The position numbers and the translations under genes are program-made. A stretch of DNA of 64,000 nucleotides from Collinsella aerofaciens. GTDB taxonomy: Bacteria; Actinomycetota; Coriobacteriia; Coriobacteriales; Coriobacteriaceae. Below the pieces are notes generated by a model. That model was not told the origin of the DNA. It was given only the letters and a program-made list of their open reading frames with translations, and made no database searches. Location of the stretch: assembly GCF_028209395.1 (NCBI RefSeq), contig NZ_JAQLDQ010000001.1, forward strand, positions 186,001 to 250,000, given 5' to 3'. This document shows, in pieces, positions 48,109-57,963 of the stretch (the stretch's first letter is position 1; every line of letters starts with the position of its first letter).

Positions 48109-50946
48109 CTATAGCGAAACAGTTCCGTTTTTCTTGATGCGGGCGAGGATGTTTTTGAGCTTGTTAAAGTCGAGCGGTTTGGGCAGATGGGCGTTCATGC
48201 CGGCATCGTGTGCCGCCTTGGCGTCCTCGGCAAAGGCATTGGCGGTGAGCGCGATGATGGGGATGTCGGCTGCATCGGCCTTCTCGCTCAGACGAATCGC
48301 GCGAGTTGCCTCGTAGCCATCCATACCCGGCATCATGATGTCCATCAGGATCGCATCGAAGCTGCCGGCGGGACGACTAGTGTATAGTTCGACCGCTTCT
48401 TTGCCGTCGGCGGCGCGAGTTACGACGATGCCTTCGCTTTCGAGCAGGGCCTGGGCAATTTCGGCATTGAGCTCGTTGTCTTCGGCCAAAAGAACGTTCA
48501 TGCCGGCAAGCGAGCAGCTGATCGCCTGCTCGTCCGCACCTTCTCTTGCCTGAGGGTTCTTGTCGATATCGAGCGGAATCTGGACGTTGAACGTACTTCC
48601 CACGCCGACCTCGCTCGAAATCTCAATCGTGCCGCCCATCATGTCTATGAGCGATTTGACGATCGGCATGCCCATGCCAGTTCCCTGAAATTTACTGCGG
48701 GCATCGTTGCCCTCTTGGGCAAACGGTTCGTAGATGTGCTTAAGAAACTCGGGCGACATGCCGATGCCGGTGTCCGAGACGCTAAAGCAAAAGAGCACCT
48801 GGCTATCATCGATCGGTTTAATCTGCGATGCAAAAGCGACAGTTCCGCCATCTTTGTTGTACTTGATGCTGTTGTCGAGCAGGTTGATGATAATCTGACG
48901 TACATGAGTGGGGCTTCCCATTACATGTGGATTGCAGAGGGGATGTGCTCTTTGATCCTGCATCGTAATATTGCGATCGGAAGCGCGGAGCTTGCACAGA
49001 ACAATTGCATCGTTGCAGAGATCTTCGAGGTTAAATGAGACATGCTCAAGCGTTAGCTTACCATTTTCAATCCTGCCCATTTCTAGAATGTCGTTGATGA
49101 GTGAGAGCAGATGGTTGGCGGCGATTCGCGCCTTAGCTCGGTTTTTACGGGCGGCATCGACATCGTCTTCGTGCAATTCTTCAATTTCGATGAGCCCCAG
49201 AATGCCGTTGAGCGGCGTGCGGATGTCATGGCTCATGCGGGCGAGAAAGGCCGTTTTGGCCGCATTGGCGGCGAGTGCCTTGTTTTGCTCTACTCTGGCT
49301 CGCTGCAGGGCCCAGGTTAGAACCGCTACCCCAGTCAACAGTACACCGACGATGATGACGACAATCGAGCTACGATGACGATATATAAACCTGAACGCGT
49401 CTGATTCCTGTGCGCTATACGACGTAGAGGAATAATTGCTCGCAGAAAGCGATTCTCCGGCGTTGATGATGCCCTTGTTGACGATACTCAATAATTCGGG
49501 ATTTCCGCGTCGCATAAGGCAAGATAGTTCGGCCGTGCGTGAGAGTTCCTGTATCTCGTAGTCTCTGATATCGTAGCTATCTCGGATGGTTTCCAGCCGT
49601 GCGTTGGGAACAACGATGCAGCTTGATCTTCCGTCCTTAAGGGCAGAAAGCATGTCGTCTGCAGACGGATACTCGGTTACATTTGCATTTGGAAACATAG
49701 TTTTTAATTCGCTGCGGTTGACGATGGAAAACCCTGTGCAACAGATATTGCGGAGATCCTTGTTGAGATCGCTGGTGGCGTGGATGGCGGTAAGAGAGAT
49801 CGTTCCCATCGAAATCGATTGAACGGTCCCCATTTGCTCGGCAAGCCAGTAGTCGCGAAATGCCGGTAGGGCGATGTCGATATTTCCCTTTGAGAGCGCT
49901 TCCGTCATTTGCTGGTTGCTTGAAAAAGCGAGCGTGTGTACGGTAATGCCAAATTTGTCGTGGAGCGTCGTAACGAGTGAGACGAGTGACCCTTCCATTT
50001 CTCCGTTTGCATCTTGGTTGCAGAAGGGGAGATTGTTGTTGAGATAACCAAGTGTAAGCGTGTTGTTATTGGCCTTGAGCCACGACCGTTCGGAGTTGGT
50101 AAGTGATGCGGATCCGCTATTTTGCGCCGAGTAGTTGGATTTGACTTCGTCGTTGTAGCGCGGGTTGGTGCGGTTGATTGCCGCCATGGCCGAGTTGATG
50201 TCGTTCATCAGATCGGGGCGGCTTTTGGGGACGGCAAAATAGTAGTCGCTCGAGCCTACGTAGAACATGGGCGACGCATCGGGCGACGAAATGGTGTCGT
50301 TCATGATGACGGCGTCGACCTCGCCGTCTGAAAGTGCCTCAAAGAGGGCGCCGCCGGTGTCGATTTCTTTATAGGTACAGGTGACGCCTTCGTTGGCGAG
50401 CCACTGCTGGCCGACGAAGGTTTGCATAACGCCAGAGTTGCAGCCGATGGTGAGGCCTTGGAGTGCCTGGGGGTCACCCTTGGCCAGATCGTCGCGATCG
50501 GGCTTGGCGTAGATGTAGTAGCGCTCGGTGCCCTCGGGGTTTGAGGAAAAGAGTAACTTTTGCTCGCGTTCTACTGAATGCGAGATGTTGGGCATGAGGT
50601 CGATTTCGCCCTTCTCGAGCATGTCCATGAGCTCGGTGAAGGTGCCGGACACGTATTCGTACTGCCAGCCAGGGGTGTAGTACGAGAGGGTCTGGAGGTA
50701 CTCGTAGCCCCATCCCGAGAGGCGCTCGCCCGGTGTGCCTTCCTGGAAGCCCTCGTTGTTGACAAGCCAGCCGACGCGGACCGTCTTGACCTGCTGGTCG
50801 GAGTCGGCGGCAAAGGCCGGGGTGGGCATGACGGCGCTCAGTAGTGTGAGCGCAGCAAGCGCGACGGCTAGGGTGCGATATAGAGCTAAGCGAAGGACGG
50901 CGGAAGGTTTCACAGACAATCCTATCGAGTTGAGATAATACCGCAT
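48109..50946 (-). CDS. Hybrid histidine kinase with tandem solute-binding domains
   Basis: The 945-residue protein has a signal peptide ending in PTPAFAADS, two SBP_bac_3-type domains (about 55-265 and 290-500), a transmembrane helix near 535-555, a DHp domain with His in ARMSHDIRTPLNGILG, an HATPase domain (IIINLLDNSIKYN, SDTGIGMSPEF) and a receiver with Asp in FDAILMDIMMPGMDG. The layout is like BvgS/EvgS venus-flytrap sensors. The ATG at 50946 has a weak site; GTG 50913 after AGGA is a good alternative and keeps the signal peptide. Its closest relative in the window is the kinase at 45325, where the binding protein is separate. Confidence 0.93.
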   Translation of the reverse strand: MRYYLNSIGLSVKPSAVLRLALYRTLAVALAALTLLSAVMPTPAFAADSDQQVKTVRVGWLVNNEGFQEGTPGERLSGWGYEYLQTLSYYTPGWQYEYVSGTFTELMDMLEKGEIDLMPNISHSVEREQKLLFSSNPEGTERYYIYAKPDRDDLAKGDPQALQGLTIGCNSGVMQTFVGQQWLANEGVTCTYKEIDTGGALFEALSDGEVDAVIMNDTISSPDASPMFYVGSSDYYFAVPKSRPDLMNDINSAMAAINRTNPRYNDEVKSNYSAQNSGSASLTNSERSWLKANNNTLTLGYLNNNLPFCNQDANGEMEGSLVSLVTTLHDKFGITVHTLAFSSNQQMTEALSKGNIDIALPAFRDYWLAEQMGTVQSISMGTISLTAIHATSDLNKDLRNICCTGFSIVNRSELKTMFPNANVTEYPSADDMLSALKDGRSSCIVVPNARLETIRDSYDIRDYEIQELSRTAELSCLMRRGNPELLSIVNKGIINAGESLSASNYSSTSYSAQESDAFRFIYRHRSSIVVIIVGVLLTGVAVLTWALQRARVEQNKALAANAAKTAFLARMSHDIRTPLNGILGLIEIEELHEDDVDAARKNRAKARIAANHLLSLINDILEMGRIENGKLTLEHVSFNLEDLCNDAIVLCKLRASDRNITMQDQRAHPLCNPHVMGSPTHVRQIIINLLDNSIKYNKDGGTVAFASQIKPIDDSQVLFCFSVSDTGIGMSPEFLKHIYEPFAQEGNDARSKFQGTGMGMPIVKSLIDMMGGTIEISSEVGVGSTFNVQIPLDIDKNPQAREGADEQAISCSLAGMNVLLAEDNELNAEIAQALLESEGIVVTRAADGKEAVELYTSRPAGSFDAILMDIMMPGMDGYEATRAIRLSEKADAADIPIIALTANAFAEDAKAAHDAGMNAHLPKPLDFNKLKNILARIKKNGTVSL

Positions 50947-50986
50947 AAGGATACCAGCTCAGCCACCATAACACCCGGCAGATGGG

Positions 50987-51042
50987 TAGTCATTGGGGAC
51001 GTTCTTAAACGACTAGTCGCTGGGGACACTCTTTGCCGGAGT
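50987..51042. repeat. CTAG-type repeat, one full and one partial unit
   Basis: A unit from TAGTCATTGGGGACG to AACGACTAG (50987-51015) is followed through a shared CTAG by a partial unit beginning CTAGTCGCTGGGGACACTC. It lies upstream of the hybrid kinase (minus) and of the K+ channel (plus). Confidence 0.8.
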
Positions 51043-51043
51043 T

Positions 51044-51098
51044 GGCACTTAGGGACGTTCCCAATCTGTTTGACACAAAAGGAACGTCCCCAAGTGCC
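51044..51098. repeat. GGCACTT hairpin
   Basis: GGCACTTAGGGACGTTCC pairs with GGAACGTCCCCAAGTGCC at 17 of 18 positions around a 19-base loop. The core GGGACGTTC is shared with the CTAG-type repeats, but the ends differ. It is 54 bp upstream of the K+ channel start. Confidence 0.8.
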
Positions 51099-51152
51099 GG
51101 ATGTGCGACAATACCGAGCAACGTGATGGGGCGTCTGGGAAAAGGGGTCGCG

Positions 51153-51578
51153 ATGAACAAGTTGAGGACGCTTGCCGACGTGTTGCGCCAGGCTGGCTTT
51201 GCGCGCATCACCGGCCTGTTCCTTATCTTCTACCTGCTGTGCTCGACGGCCGTCTGGCTGTCCGACCCTGCGACCCTTACGTTTGGCGATGGCCTCTGGT
51301 TTAGCTTTGAGACCGTATCGACGATCGGCTTTGGCGATATCCCGGCCGAAACGCCGGTTGCCCGCGCTATCACCGTCGTTTTGAGCGTCATCAGCATCTT
51401 CTACATCGCCATGCTCACGGGCGTGGCGGTGAACTACTGCAATACGCTCATCAAGATGCGCCAAAAGGACACCATGGCGCGCTTTATGGACGATCTTGAG
51501 CATCTGGAAGAGCTCGATCGCGATGAGCTCGCCGACCTGTCGCGCCGCGTGCGCGAATATCGCCGACGCCAACGCTAG
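51153..51578 (+). CDS. Two-helix potassium channel
   Basis: I start at ATG 51153 with AAGGGG. The 141-residue protein has transmembrane helices at about 20-37 and 71-96 with a pore loop carrying the selectivity filter TIGFGD at 57-62. The C-terminus is a short charged helix (EHLEELDRDELADLSRRVRE), with no RCK domain. It would form a tetrameric K+ channel like KcsA. The LOG-family gene follows after 36 bp on the same strand. Confidence 0.92.
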   Translation: MNKLRTLADVLRQAGFARITGLFLIFYLLCSTAVWLSDPATLTFGDGLWFSFETVSTIGFGDIPAETPVARAITVVLSVISIFYIAMLTGVAVNYCNTLIKMRQKDTMARFMDDLEHLEELDRDELADLSRRVREYRRRQR

Positions 51579-51614
51579 GGCGGGCGCCGCGCGTCACGAT
51601 GAGGGGGACTGAAT

Positions 51615-52148
51615 TTGAATATCACCGTGTATCTGGGCGCCAGCGTCGGTAATGACCCGGCGTTTCTGCCCGCGGTGCAGGAGCTGGGCAACTGGATTGG
51701 CGCCAACGGACACGCGCTGGTGTACGGCGGCTCCAAGTCAGGCCTGATGGGTGCGCTCGCCGATAGCGTGCTCGATGCCGGCGGGCACGTGACGGGTGTG
51801 GAGCCGAGCTTTTTTATCGAGGCTGAGTTTCAGCACGACGGAATCGACAACCTCATCGTGACGAGCGACATGGCCGAGCGTAAGGCAAAGATGATCGAAC
51901 TCGGTGATGCGTTCATTGCCTTTCCCGGTGGGACGGGCACGCTCGAGGAGATTGCCGAGGTCATGTCGGCCGTGTCGTTGGGACATCTGAGCGCGCCGTG
52001 CATCCTGTACAACTTGGACGGTTACTACAACGACCTTAGGTCGTTGCTCGAGCACATGATCGATAAAGGCCTATCGAGCTCGCAGCGTCAGGCCGGCATC
52101 TACTTTGCCGACGACCTGCACCAAATTGTATCGATTATCGACAACTAG
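51615..52148 (+). CDS. LOG-family protein (cytokinin riboside phosphoribohydrolase-like)
   Basis: The 177-residue product begins at TTG 51615 after GAGGGGG. It has the LOG motifs GGSKSGLMGALAD at 38-50 and PGGTGTLEE at 104-112. Characterised LOG proteins cleave nucleoside 5'-monophosphates to base and ribose 5-phosphate; many bacterial members have unknown physiological substrates. The family is also misnamed as lysine decarboxylase. It may be co-transcribed with the K+ channel. Confidence 0.92.
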   Translation: MNITVYLGASVGNDPAFLPAVQELGNWIGANGHALVYGGSKSGLMGALADSVLDAGGHVTGVEPSFFIEAEFQHDGIDNLIVTSDMAERKAKMIELGDAFIAFPGGTGTLEEIAEVMSAVSLGHLSAPCILYNLDGYYNDLRSLLEHMIDKGLSSSQRQAGIYFADDLHQIVSIIDN

Positions 52149-52274
52149 GCCTTGGGGTCATCGCGTGTGCGGCGCCCAACGGTGCCGTTTGAGGCGTGGA
52201 TGGTCGGCACGTCCGCGCTGTGCCCGTCTTACAATAAAAGTTATCTTTGTCGCTTTTGACCACGGGAGGATCCG

Positions 52275-53576
52275 ATGGGTAACCTTTCCAAACCCAAAAA
52301 CCGTGCGTTGTTTTTAGTGAGCGTAGCCGTGACCGGTGCGTTTGCAGGCGCCGCGGTCTGGCTGTTTTTCTTTGCGATGGAGCACGGCATCGACTATCTA
52401 TGGACCGAAATCCCGCATATGCTGGGCGTCGCTTCGCCCGAGCTCGCGAGCGGTCCGTTCGGTTTTTTGCCGTATCCGTTTTTCGTCTGCCTGCTGGGCG
52501 GCCTGCTGATCGGTCTGTACGAAAAGCTTACGGGCACCAAGACCGATGATCTCAATCAGGTAATGGCCAAGGTAAAGCGCGACGGCCGCTACCCGTACGA
52601 CAACTTGGGCAAGCTTTCGCTTGCGGCATTGCTGCCGCTGCTGTTTGGCGGAAGTATTGGACCGGAAGCCGGTCTGACCGGCGTCATCGCGGGCCTGTGC
52701 AGCTGGGTCGGCGACCGCATGCGTCGCTTTGGCGCCGAGTTTAGGCAGCTCACGCTGCTGGGTACCCAAGCTGCCCTAACGGCGCTCTTCACCGCGCCCG
52801 TGTTTGGCTTTGTGGCGCCGCTCGCCGGTAGCGCCGACGGCCAGGGCGCTAATGACGATGAGTCCGCGTCCGATGAGATCACGATCAAGCTGCCCAAGGC
52901 GCAAAAGACCGTGGTCTACGGCATCGCAATTGCCGGCGGCCTGGGCACCTATCTGCTACTCGGCCAGCTTATGGGCGGCGGTATGGGCATGCCGAGGTTC
53001 GAGGCCGCTCAGGTGGGTAACCTCGAGCTTGCCTGGCTTATTCCCCTGTCGCTCGTCGGTACGGTCTGCGGTTGGCTGTACTTTGTCTCTGAGCATGCAA
53101 GCGAGGCACTGTCCCATGCCATAGGGGAGCGCCCTGTCGTCAAGGCAATGCTGGCTGGTCTGGCGCTCGCCATCTGTGGCACGGTCCTGCCCTTCACCAT
53201 GTTTGCCGGCGAGACGCAGGCCGACGTGCTCATGGAGACCTATCTGACCATCCCCGCCGGCGTGCTTATCGCGACCGGTCTGGTCAAGGCTATGCTGACG
53301 CCCGCCCTCATCAACCTTGGTTGGCGTGGCGGCCACTTCTTCCCGGTTATCTTCTCGGGCGTAAGCCTGGGCTATGGCCTTGCCATCCTTACCGGCGCCG
53401 ATCCGGTCTTTTGCGTCGCCGTCTGCACGGCCTCGACGATGGGCGCCGTTATGCGTCAGCCCGTCATGGTCGTGGGCTTGCTGCTCATGTGCTTCCCACT
53501 CAAGGGCATCGTCTGCATGATCATCGCCGCCGTCATCGCGGCAGGCATTCCGCTGCCCAAGCCGCTGCGCAAGTAG
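52275..53576 (+). CDS. ClC-family chloride channel/transporter
   Basis: The 433-residue membrane protein has about ten hydrophobic segments. GGSIGPEAGLTGVIAGLCSW is the ClC ion-coordinating loop (with GPEAG), and GWRGGHFFPVIFSGVSLGYG and ASTMGAVMRQPVM are later conserved loops. No CBS domains follow. Whether it is a channel or a proton-coupled exchanger cannot be decided by eye. The start has the site GGGAGGA. Confidence 0.92.
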   Translation: MGNLSKPKNRALFLVSVAVTGAFAGAAVWLFFFAMEHGIDYLWTEIPHMLGVASPELASGPFGFLPYPFFVCLLGGLLIGLYEKLTGTKTDDLNQVMAKVKRDGRYPYDNLGKLSLAALLPLLFGGSIGPEAGLTGVIAGLCSWVGDRMRRFGAEFRQLTLLGTQAALTALFTAPVFGFVAPLAGSADGQGANDDESASDEITIKLPKAQKTVVYGIAIAGGLGTYLLLGQLMGGGMGMPRFEAAQVGNLELAWLIPLSLVGTVCGWLYFVSEHASEALSHAIGERPVVKAMLAGLALAICGTVLPFTMFAGETQADVLMETYLTIPAGVLIATGLVKAMLTPALINLGWRGGHFFPVIFSGVSLGYGLAILTGADPVFCVAVCTASTMGAVMRQPVMVVGLLLMCFPLKGIVCMIIAAVIAAGIPLPKPLRK

Positions 53577-53664
53577 CACGGTGGCGCACGCCGGGGACAT
53601 GCCGTTTGCCACGGATTTGCGGGGAGGGGGCGATCACTCCCTTCGTGGATCGAGACTCGCATGC

Positions 53665-54363
53665 TTACAGATCGCGTACTCGATAAACCTTGGTGCTGAC
53701 GGCGCAGCTCAGTGCACATAGCACGAGGGCCAGCGCGGCAATTCCTGCGCACAGACAGCCGAGGACGGCAGGATCGGGGTTCGCCCCGGCAATCGACATA
53801 AGCCAGTTGCTGATGGGGTTGGAGGAGCTCAGTGCGGCCATGGCAAGGCATCCGAGCAGGGCAAACAGGCCGACGGAAAGGCGCAGCGCCTCCATGTGTC
53901 CAAAGCGAAAGAACAGCGGCTGCGCCAGAAATACCATCATGAGTGAGATGAGCATCGAGGCTGCTGAGGCGATTGCGATCTCAAAGACGGTTTGTCCTGT
54001 CGAGGTCACGCCCGCACTGTTGAAGAGCGGAAGGACGATGATGTTCAAAAGCACGGCGGCGCAGGCCATGATGGCCGAGAAGACAACGATGCACAGGTAG
54101 CGGGCACAAATAATGTCTTTGCGCGAGAAGGGCAGCGTCGCCCGATAACGCTCCCAGCCATTTTGATTGTCGAAGCCGGCCAGCGAATTCATGACCGTGA
54201 TGGGCGACATGGCGCTGACCGCGCAGGCGCCGGCGCTCATACCGGAATCGCCATCCGATGCGTTGGCGAGGGTCAACACGACGAAGATGAACAGGCCGAC
54301 GCCCGCAATGCTCGGGATAAGCGTGCGAACGATGGCGAGCTCGGACATAAAGGCGCGTTTCAT
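53665..54363 (-). CDS. ABC-2 type permease
   Basis: The 232-residue protein has about six hydrophobic segments (near 15-35, 45-65, 95-120, 130-155, 165-185 and 205-222), with RATLPFSRKDIICARYLC between the second and third as in YtrC/ABC-2 permeases of gut Actinobacteria. It overlaps by 4 bp the ATPase gene upstream, with coupled translation. It is the membrane part of a GntR-controlled ABC exporter of unknown substrate; relatives respond to cell-wall antibiotics. Confidence 0.85.
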   Translation of the reverse strand: MKRAFMSELAIVRTLIPSIAGVGLFIFVVLTLANASDGDSGMSAGACAVSAMSPITVMNSLAGFDNQNGWERYRATLPFSRKDIICARYLCIVVFSAIMACAAVLLNIIVLPLFNSAGVTSTGQTVFEIAIASAASMLISLMMVFLAQPLFFRFGHMEALRLSVGLFALLGCLAMAALSSSNPISNWLMSIAGANPDPAVLGCLCAGIAALALVLCALSCAVSTKVYRVRDL

Positions 54364-55241
54364 TTCGAAGCCCCTTTCAGCATGAGGCGCAGATAGTCAT
54401 CAATGGTTGCCCGATCGCAGGGAATCTCGGGAAAGGCCTCGAGCGTATCGCGACGGTTGGGCACGAGCACGTCCACGCTGTAGGCGTGGTGGGCGGCGCG
54501 GGCGCCTTCGACGCAAGCCGTAAGCTCGGCGGCCTGTGCTTGGGTACAGTGGGCGATGCCGGCGCGGTCGGTAATGTCCTCGCGCGGCAGGTCAAACACA
54601 ATCGAGCCGTTATCGATGCAGATGACGCGGTCGGCAGTGCGATCGAGGTCGGACGTAATGTGGCTCGAGAGCAGCACGCTGCGCTGGCCGTCGGCGACAA
54701 AGGCAAGCAGCTCATCAAGCAGTTCCTCGCGTGCCATGGGATCGAGGCCCGCGGTGGCTTCGTCCAAAACGAGCAGCTTGGCATTGTGGCTGAGCGCACA
54801 GGCAAGCTGCAGTTTCATGCCCATGCCGCGGGAGAGGTCCTTGACCTTTGTCCTGGGATCGAGGCCAAATCGGTTGATGAATCCGGCGAACGTTTTGCGG
54901 TCCCACGTGGGGTACGCAGGGCCTACGAGCGCCTCGATTTGGCCCACCTTGAGCGTGGAGGGGAAGGGGCACGTGTCCAGGACAAGACCGACGCGGGAGC
55001 GCAGGTGGCGTTGCGATTCATCGGGCGCCTCGGCGCCACAGCGCTGCCCAAACAGGCGCACCTCGCCGGCATCGAGTTTGATAAGCCCGAGCGCGGCTCG
55101 AATCGTCGTTGTTTTGCCAGCACCGTTGGCACCAACAAAGCCAACGATCTGGCCAGGCTCCACGGCAAGCGTGACGTCGCGCAGCGAAAAGCGATCGCTC
55201 ACATGGCGCGACGCACCTTTGAGTTCTAGCAAGTTTTGCAT
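54360..55241 (-). CDS. ABC transporter ATP-binding protein
   Basis: I start at ATG 55241 after AAGAAAGG; a longer frame would overlap the GntR gene. The 293-residue protein has Walker A VGANGAGKTTTIRAAL, the signature LSRGMGMKLQLACAL, Walker B LLVLDEATAGLDPMAREEL and switch His SSHITSDLDRT. It forms an exporter with the permease that overlaps its end. The operon order GntR-ATPase-permease is that of YtrA-type systems. Confidence 0.94.
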   Translation of the reverse strand: MQNLLELKGASRHVSDRFSLRDVTLAVEPGQIVGFVGANGAGKTTTIRAALGLIKLDAGEVRLFGQRCGAEAPDESQRHLRSRVGLVLDTCPFPSTLKVGQIEALVGPAYPTWDRKTFAGFINRFGLDPRTKVKDLSRGMGMKLQLACALSHNAKLLVLDEATAGLDPMAREELLDELLAFVADGQRSVLLSSHITSDLDRTADRVICIDNGSIVFDLPREDITDRAGIAHCTQAQAAELTACVEGARAAHHAYSVDVLVPNRRDTLEAFPEIPCDRATIDDYLRLMLKGASK

Positions 55242-55264
55242 GGTATAGCCTTTCTTGCAGATGG

Positions 55265-55645
55265 CTACTGCATGGTTTCGGGGGCCACCAGGTCGAGCAT
55301 TTCGTGCAGTTTGTCGCGCGTGACGCCCAGGGTTTCGGCTTGGCTCGCCGCTTTCGCAAGCAGCTCTTCGATATGGCAGAGCTGGTTTTCGCGCAAGAGC
55401 TTCTGGTTGCCCTCGGCGACAAAGCAGCCCTTGCCCTGCACGGTGCAGATAAACCCGAGTTGCTCCATGTCGGCGTAGGCGCGCTTGGTGGTGATGACGC
55501 TCACACCCAGGTCGCTCGCGAGTGCACGGATGCTGGGGAGTTTGGCTCCCGCAGCGAGTGTGCCCGAAAGGATCTGAGCTTTGACCTGCGAGGATATCTG
55601 CTCGTAGATGGGCTTGTCGCTCGAATTGGATAGGATAATGTCCAC
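55265..55645 (-). CDS. GntR-family regulator, YtrA type
   Basis: The 126-residue product starts at GTG 55645 with AAGGAG. Residues 8-75 are a GntR winged helix (PIYEQISSQVKAQILSGTLA, KLPSIRALASDLGVSVITTK, RAYADMEQLGFICTVQGKG); the remaining 50 residues are a short helical dimerisation tail, as in YtrA. It most likely represses its own operon through the palindromic site just upstream and releases it on cell-envelope stress. Confidence 0.93.
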   Translation of the reverse strand: MDIILSNSSDKPIYEQISSQVKAQILSGTLAAGAKLPSIRALASDLGVSVITTKRAYADMEQLGFICTVQGKGCFVAEGNQKLLRENQLCHIEELLAKAASQAETLGVTRDKLHEMLDLVAPETMQ

Positions 55646-55672
55646 AGCGGCTCCTTAGCTGTTGGGCTACAC

Positions 55673-55706
55673 GTGTATATAACCGGTAAGCACAGTATAT
55701 ATACAC
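55673..55706. promoter_or_regulatory. Candidate YtrA-type operator
   Basis: GTGTATATA and TATATATACAC are inverted arms about 14 bp apart, 28-61 bp upstream of the GntR start. YtrA-family repressors are known to bind such GTGTATA...TATACAC sites; binding here is inferred. Confidence 0.6.
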
Positions 55707-55758
55707 TATGCACAGTTATGCAAGAGGAAATGTGGGCTCGTCTGTCCCTTCGTTCGTT

Positions 55759-56057
55759 TGTCTCGATCTGTAACATCTGGAGCCGATTTTGGCAGTTAGA
55801 TGTTACAGATTGAGACAGCTCCGACCTTCCTGCCCGTTTATCTCAATCTGTAACACTAGGGCCCGTTTTTGGTGGCTAGATGTTACAGATTGAGACATTG
55901 GTTGCCCGCCTGCGCGTTTGTCTCAATCTGTAACAGGTAGAAGCTCAAAACCCGTCTTCCTGTTACAGATTGAGATGGCGTCGATCTTCCCAGCCGTTTG
56001 TCTCGATCTGTAACACCAGGAACGGTAAAACCCGTCTTTCTGTTACAGATCGAGACA
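55759..56057. repeat. Array of four hairpins with an exact 80-bp period
   Basis: Units start at 55759, 55839, 55919 and 55999. Each is 17 + 25 + 17 bp: arm TGTCTCRATCTGTAACA, a variable 25-bp loop, and arm TGTTACAGATYGAGACA (minor changes in units 2 and 3). Linkers are 21 bp and end in CGTTT. Loops 1 and 2 share TTTTGG and end in TAGA; loops 3 and 4 share AAAACCCGTCTT. The array fills most of the 548-bp gap between the GntR and prfC genes; it contains no reading frame of interest, and its last unit ends 136 bp before prfC. Confidence 0.95.
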
Positions 56058-56193
56058 GTCCTTGAGGCGGCTGCCAGGTGCACAGCGAGCTCGGCTAATG
56101 AATTTGTCCTGATAGGCGCCCTATGGCGAGGTTTCGCGGCTACAATAGTGCGGTTACATCGACGTAATGCACTCAATGCAAGAAAGGATCCGC

Positions 56194-57807
<1,614 letters not shown>

Positions 57808-57813
57808 CGCATC

Positions 57814-57843
57814 GGCGCGGTGGCCCTGTGGGGCTGCCGCGCC
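57814..57843 (+). terminator. Stem-loop after prfC
   Basis: GGCGCGG pairs with CCGCGCC, and CCC with GGG further in, around TGTG, 7 bp after the prfC stop. There is no T-tract, so termination strength is uncertain. Confidence 0.55.
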
Positions 57844-57849
57844 GCTTGC

Positions 57850-57878
57850 TTGCCTGATGCCGTGTGAGCGGCTATCAT
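57850..57878 (+). promoter_or_regulatory. Promoter of the VUT transporter gene
   Basis: TTGCCT at 57850-57855 and TATCAT at 57873-57878 are separated by exactly 17 bp, giving a transcript that begins at about 57885 and includes the candidate preQ1 riboswitch. Confidence 0.6.
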
Positions 57879-57907
57879 ACCCACCGTCGTCTCAAGACCG
57901 GGGCGTC

Positions 57908-57955
57908 CGAGCAGTTCGGGTCCGATATCCTGCTCGTTAAACCTAAAACCAAAGG
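57908..57955 (+). ncRNA. Candidate preQ1-I riboswitch
   Basis: CGAGCAG at 57908-57914 pairs perfectly with CTGCTCG at 57930-57936 (P1). The loop begins TTCGGG and contains TCC, able to pair with GGA of the ribosome-binding site, and the 3' tail TTAAACCTAAAACCAAAGG is A-rich and ends at that site, as in the H-type pseudoknot of preQ1 class I. The gene downstream is a VUT/YhhQ-type transporter, a known target of these switches. The loop is longer than in the shortest class I examples, so the assignment is tentative. Confidence 0.5.
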
Positions 57956-57963
57956 AGTACATA

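Noticed and set aside
55759-56057. CRISPR array
   Set aside because: The repeats are palindromic pairs in alternating orientation with two spacer lengths (21 and 25 bp), and no cas genes are present.
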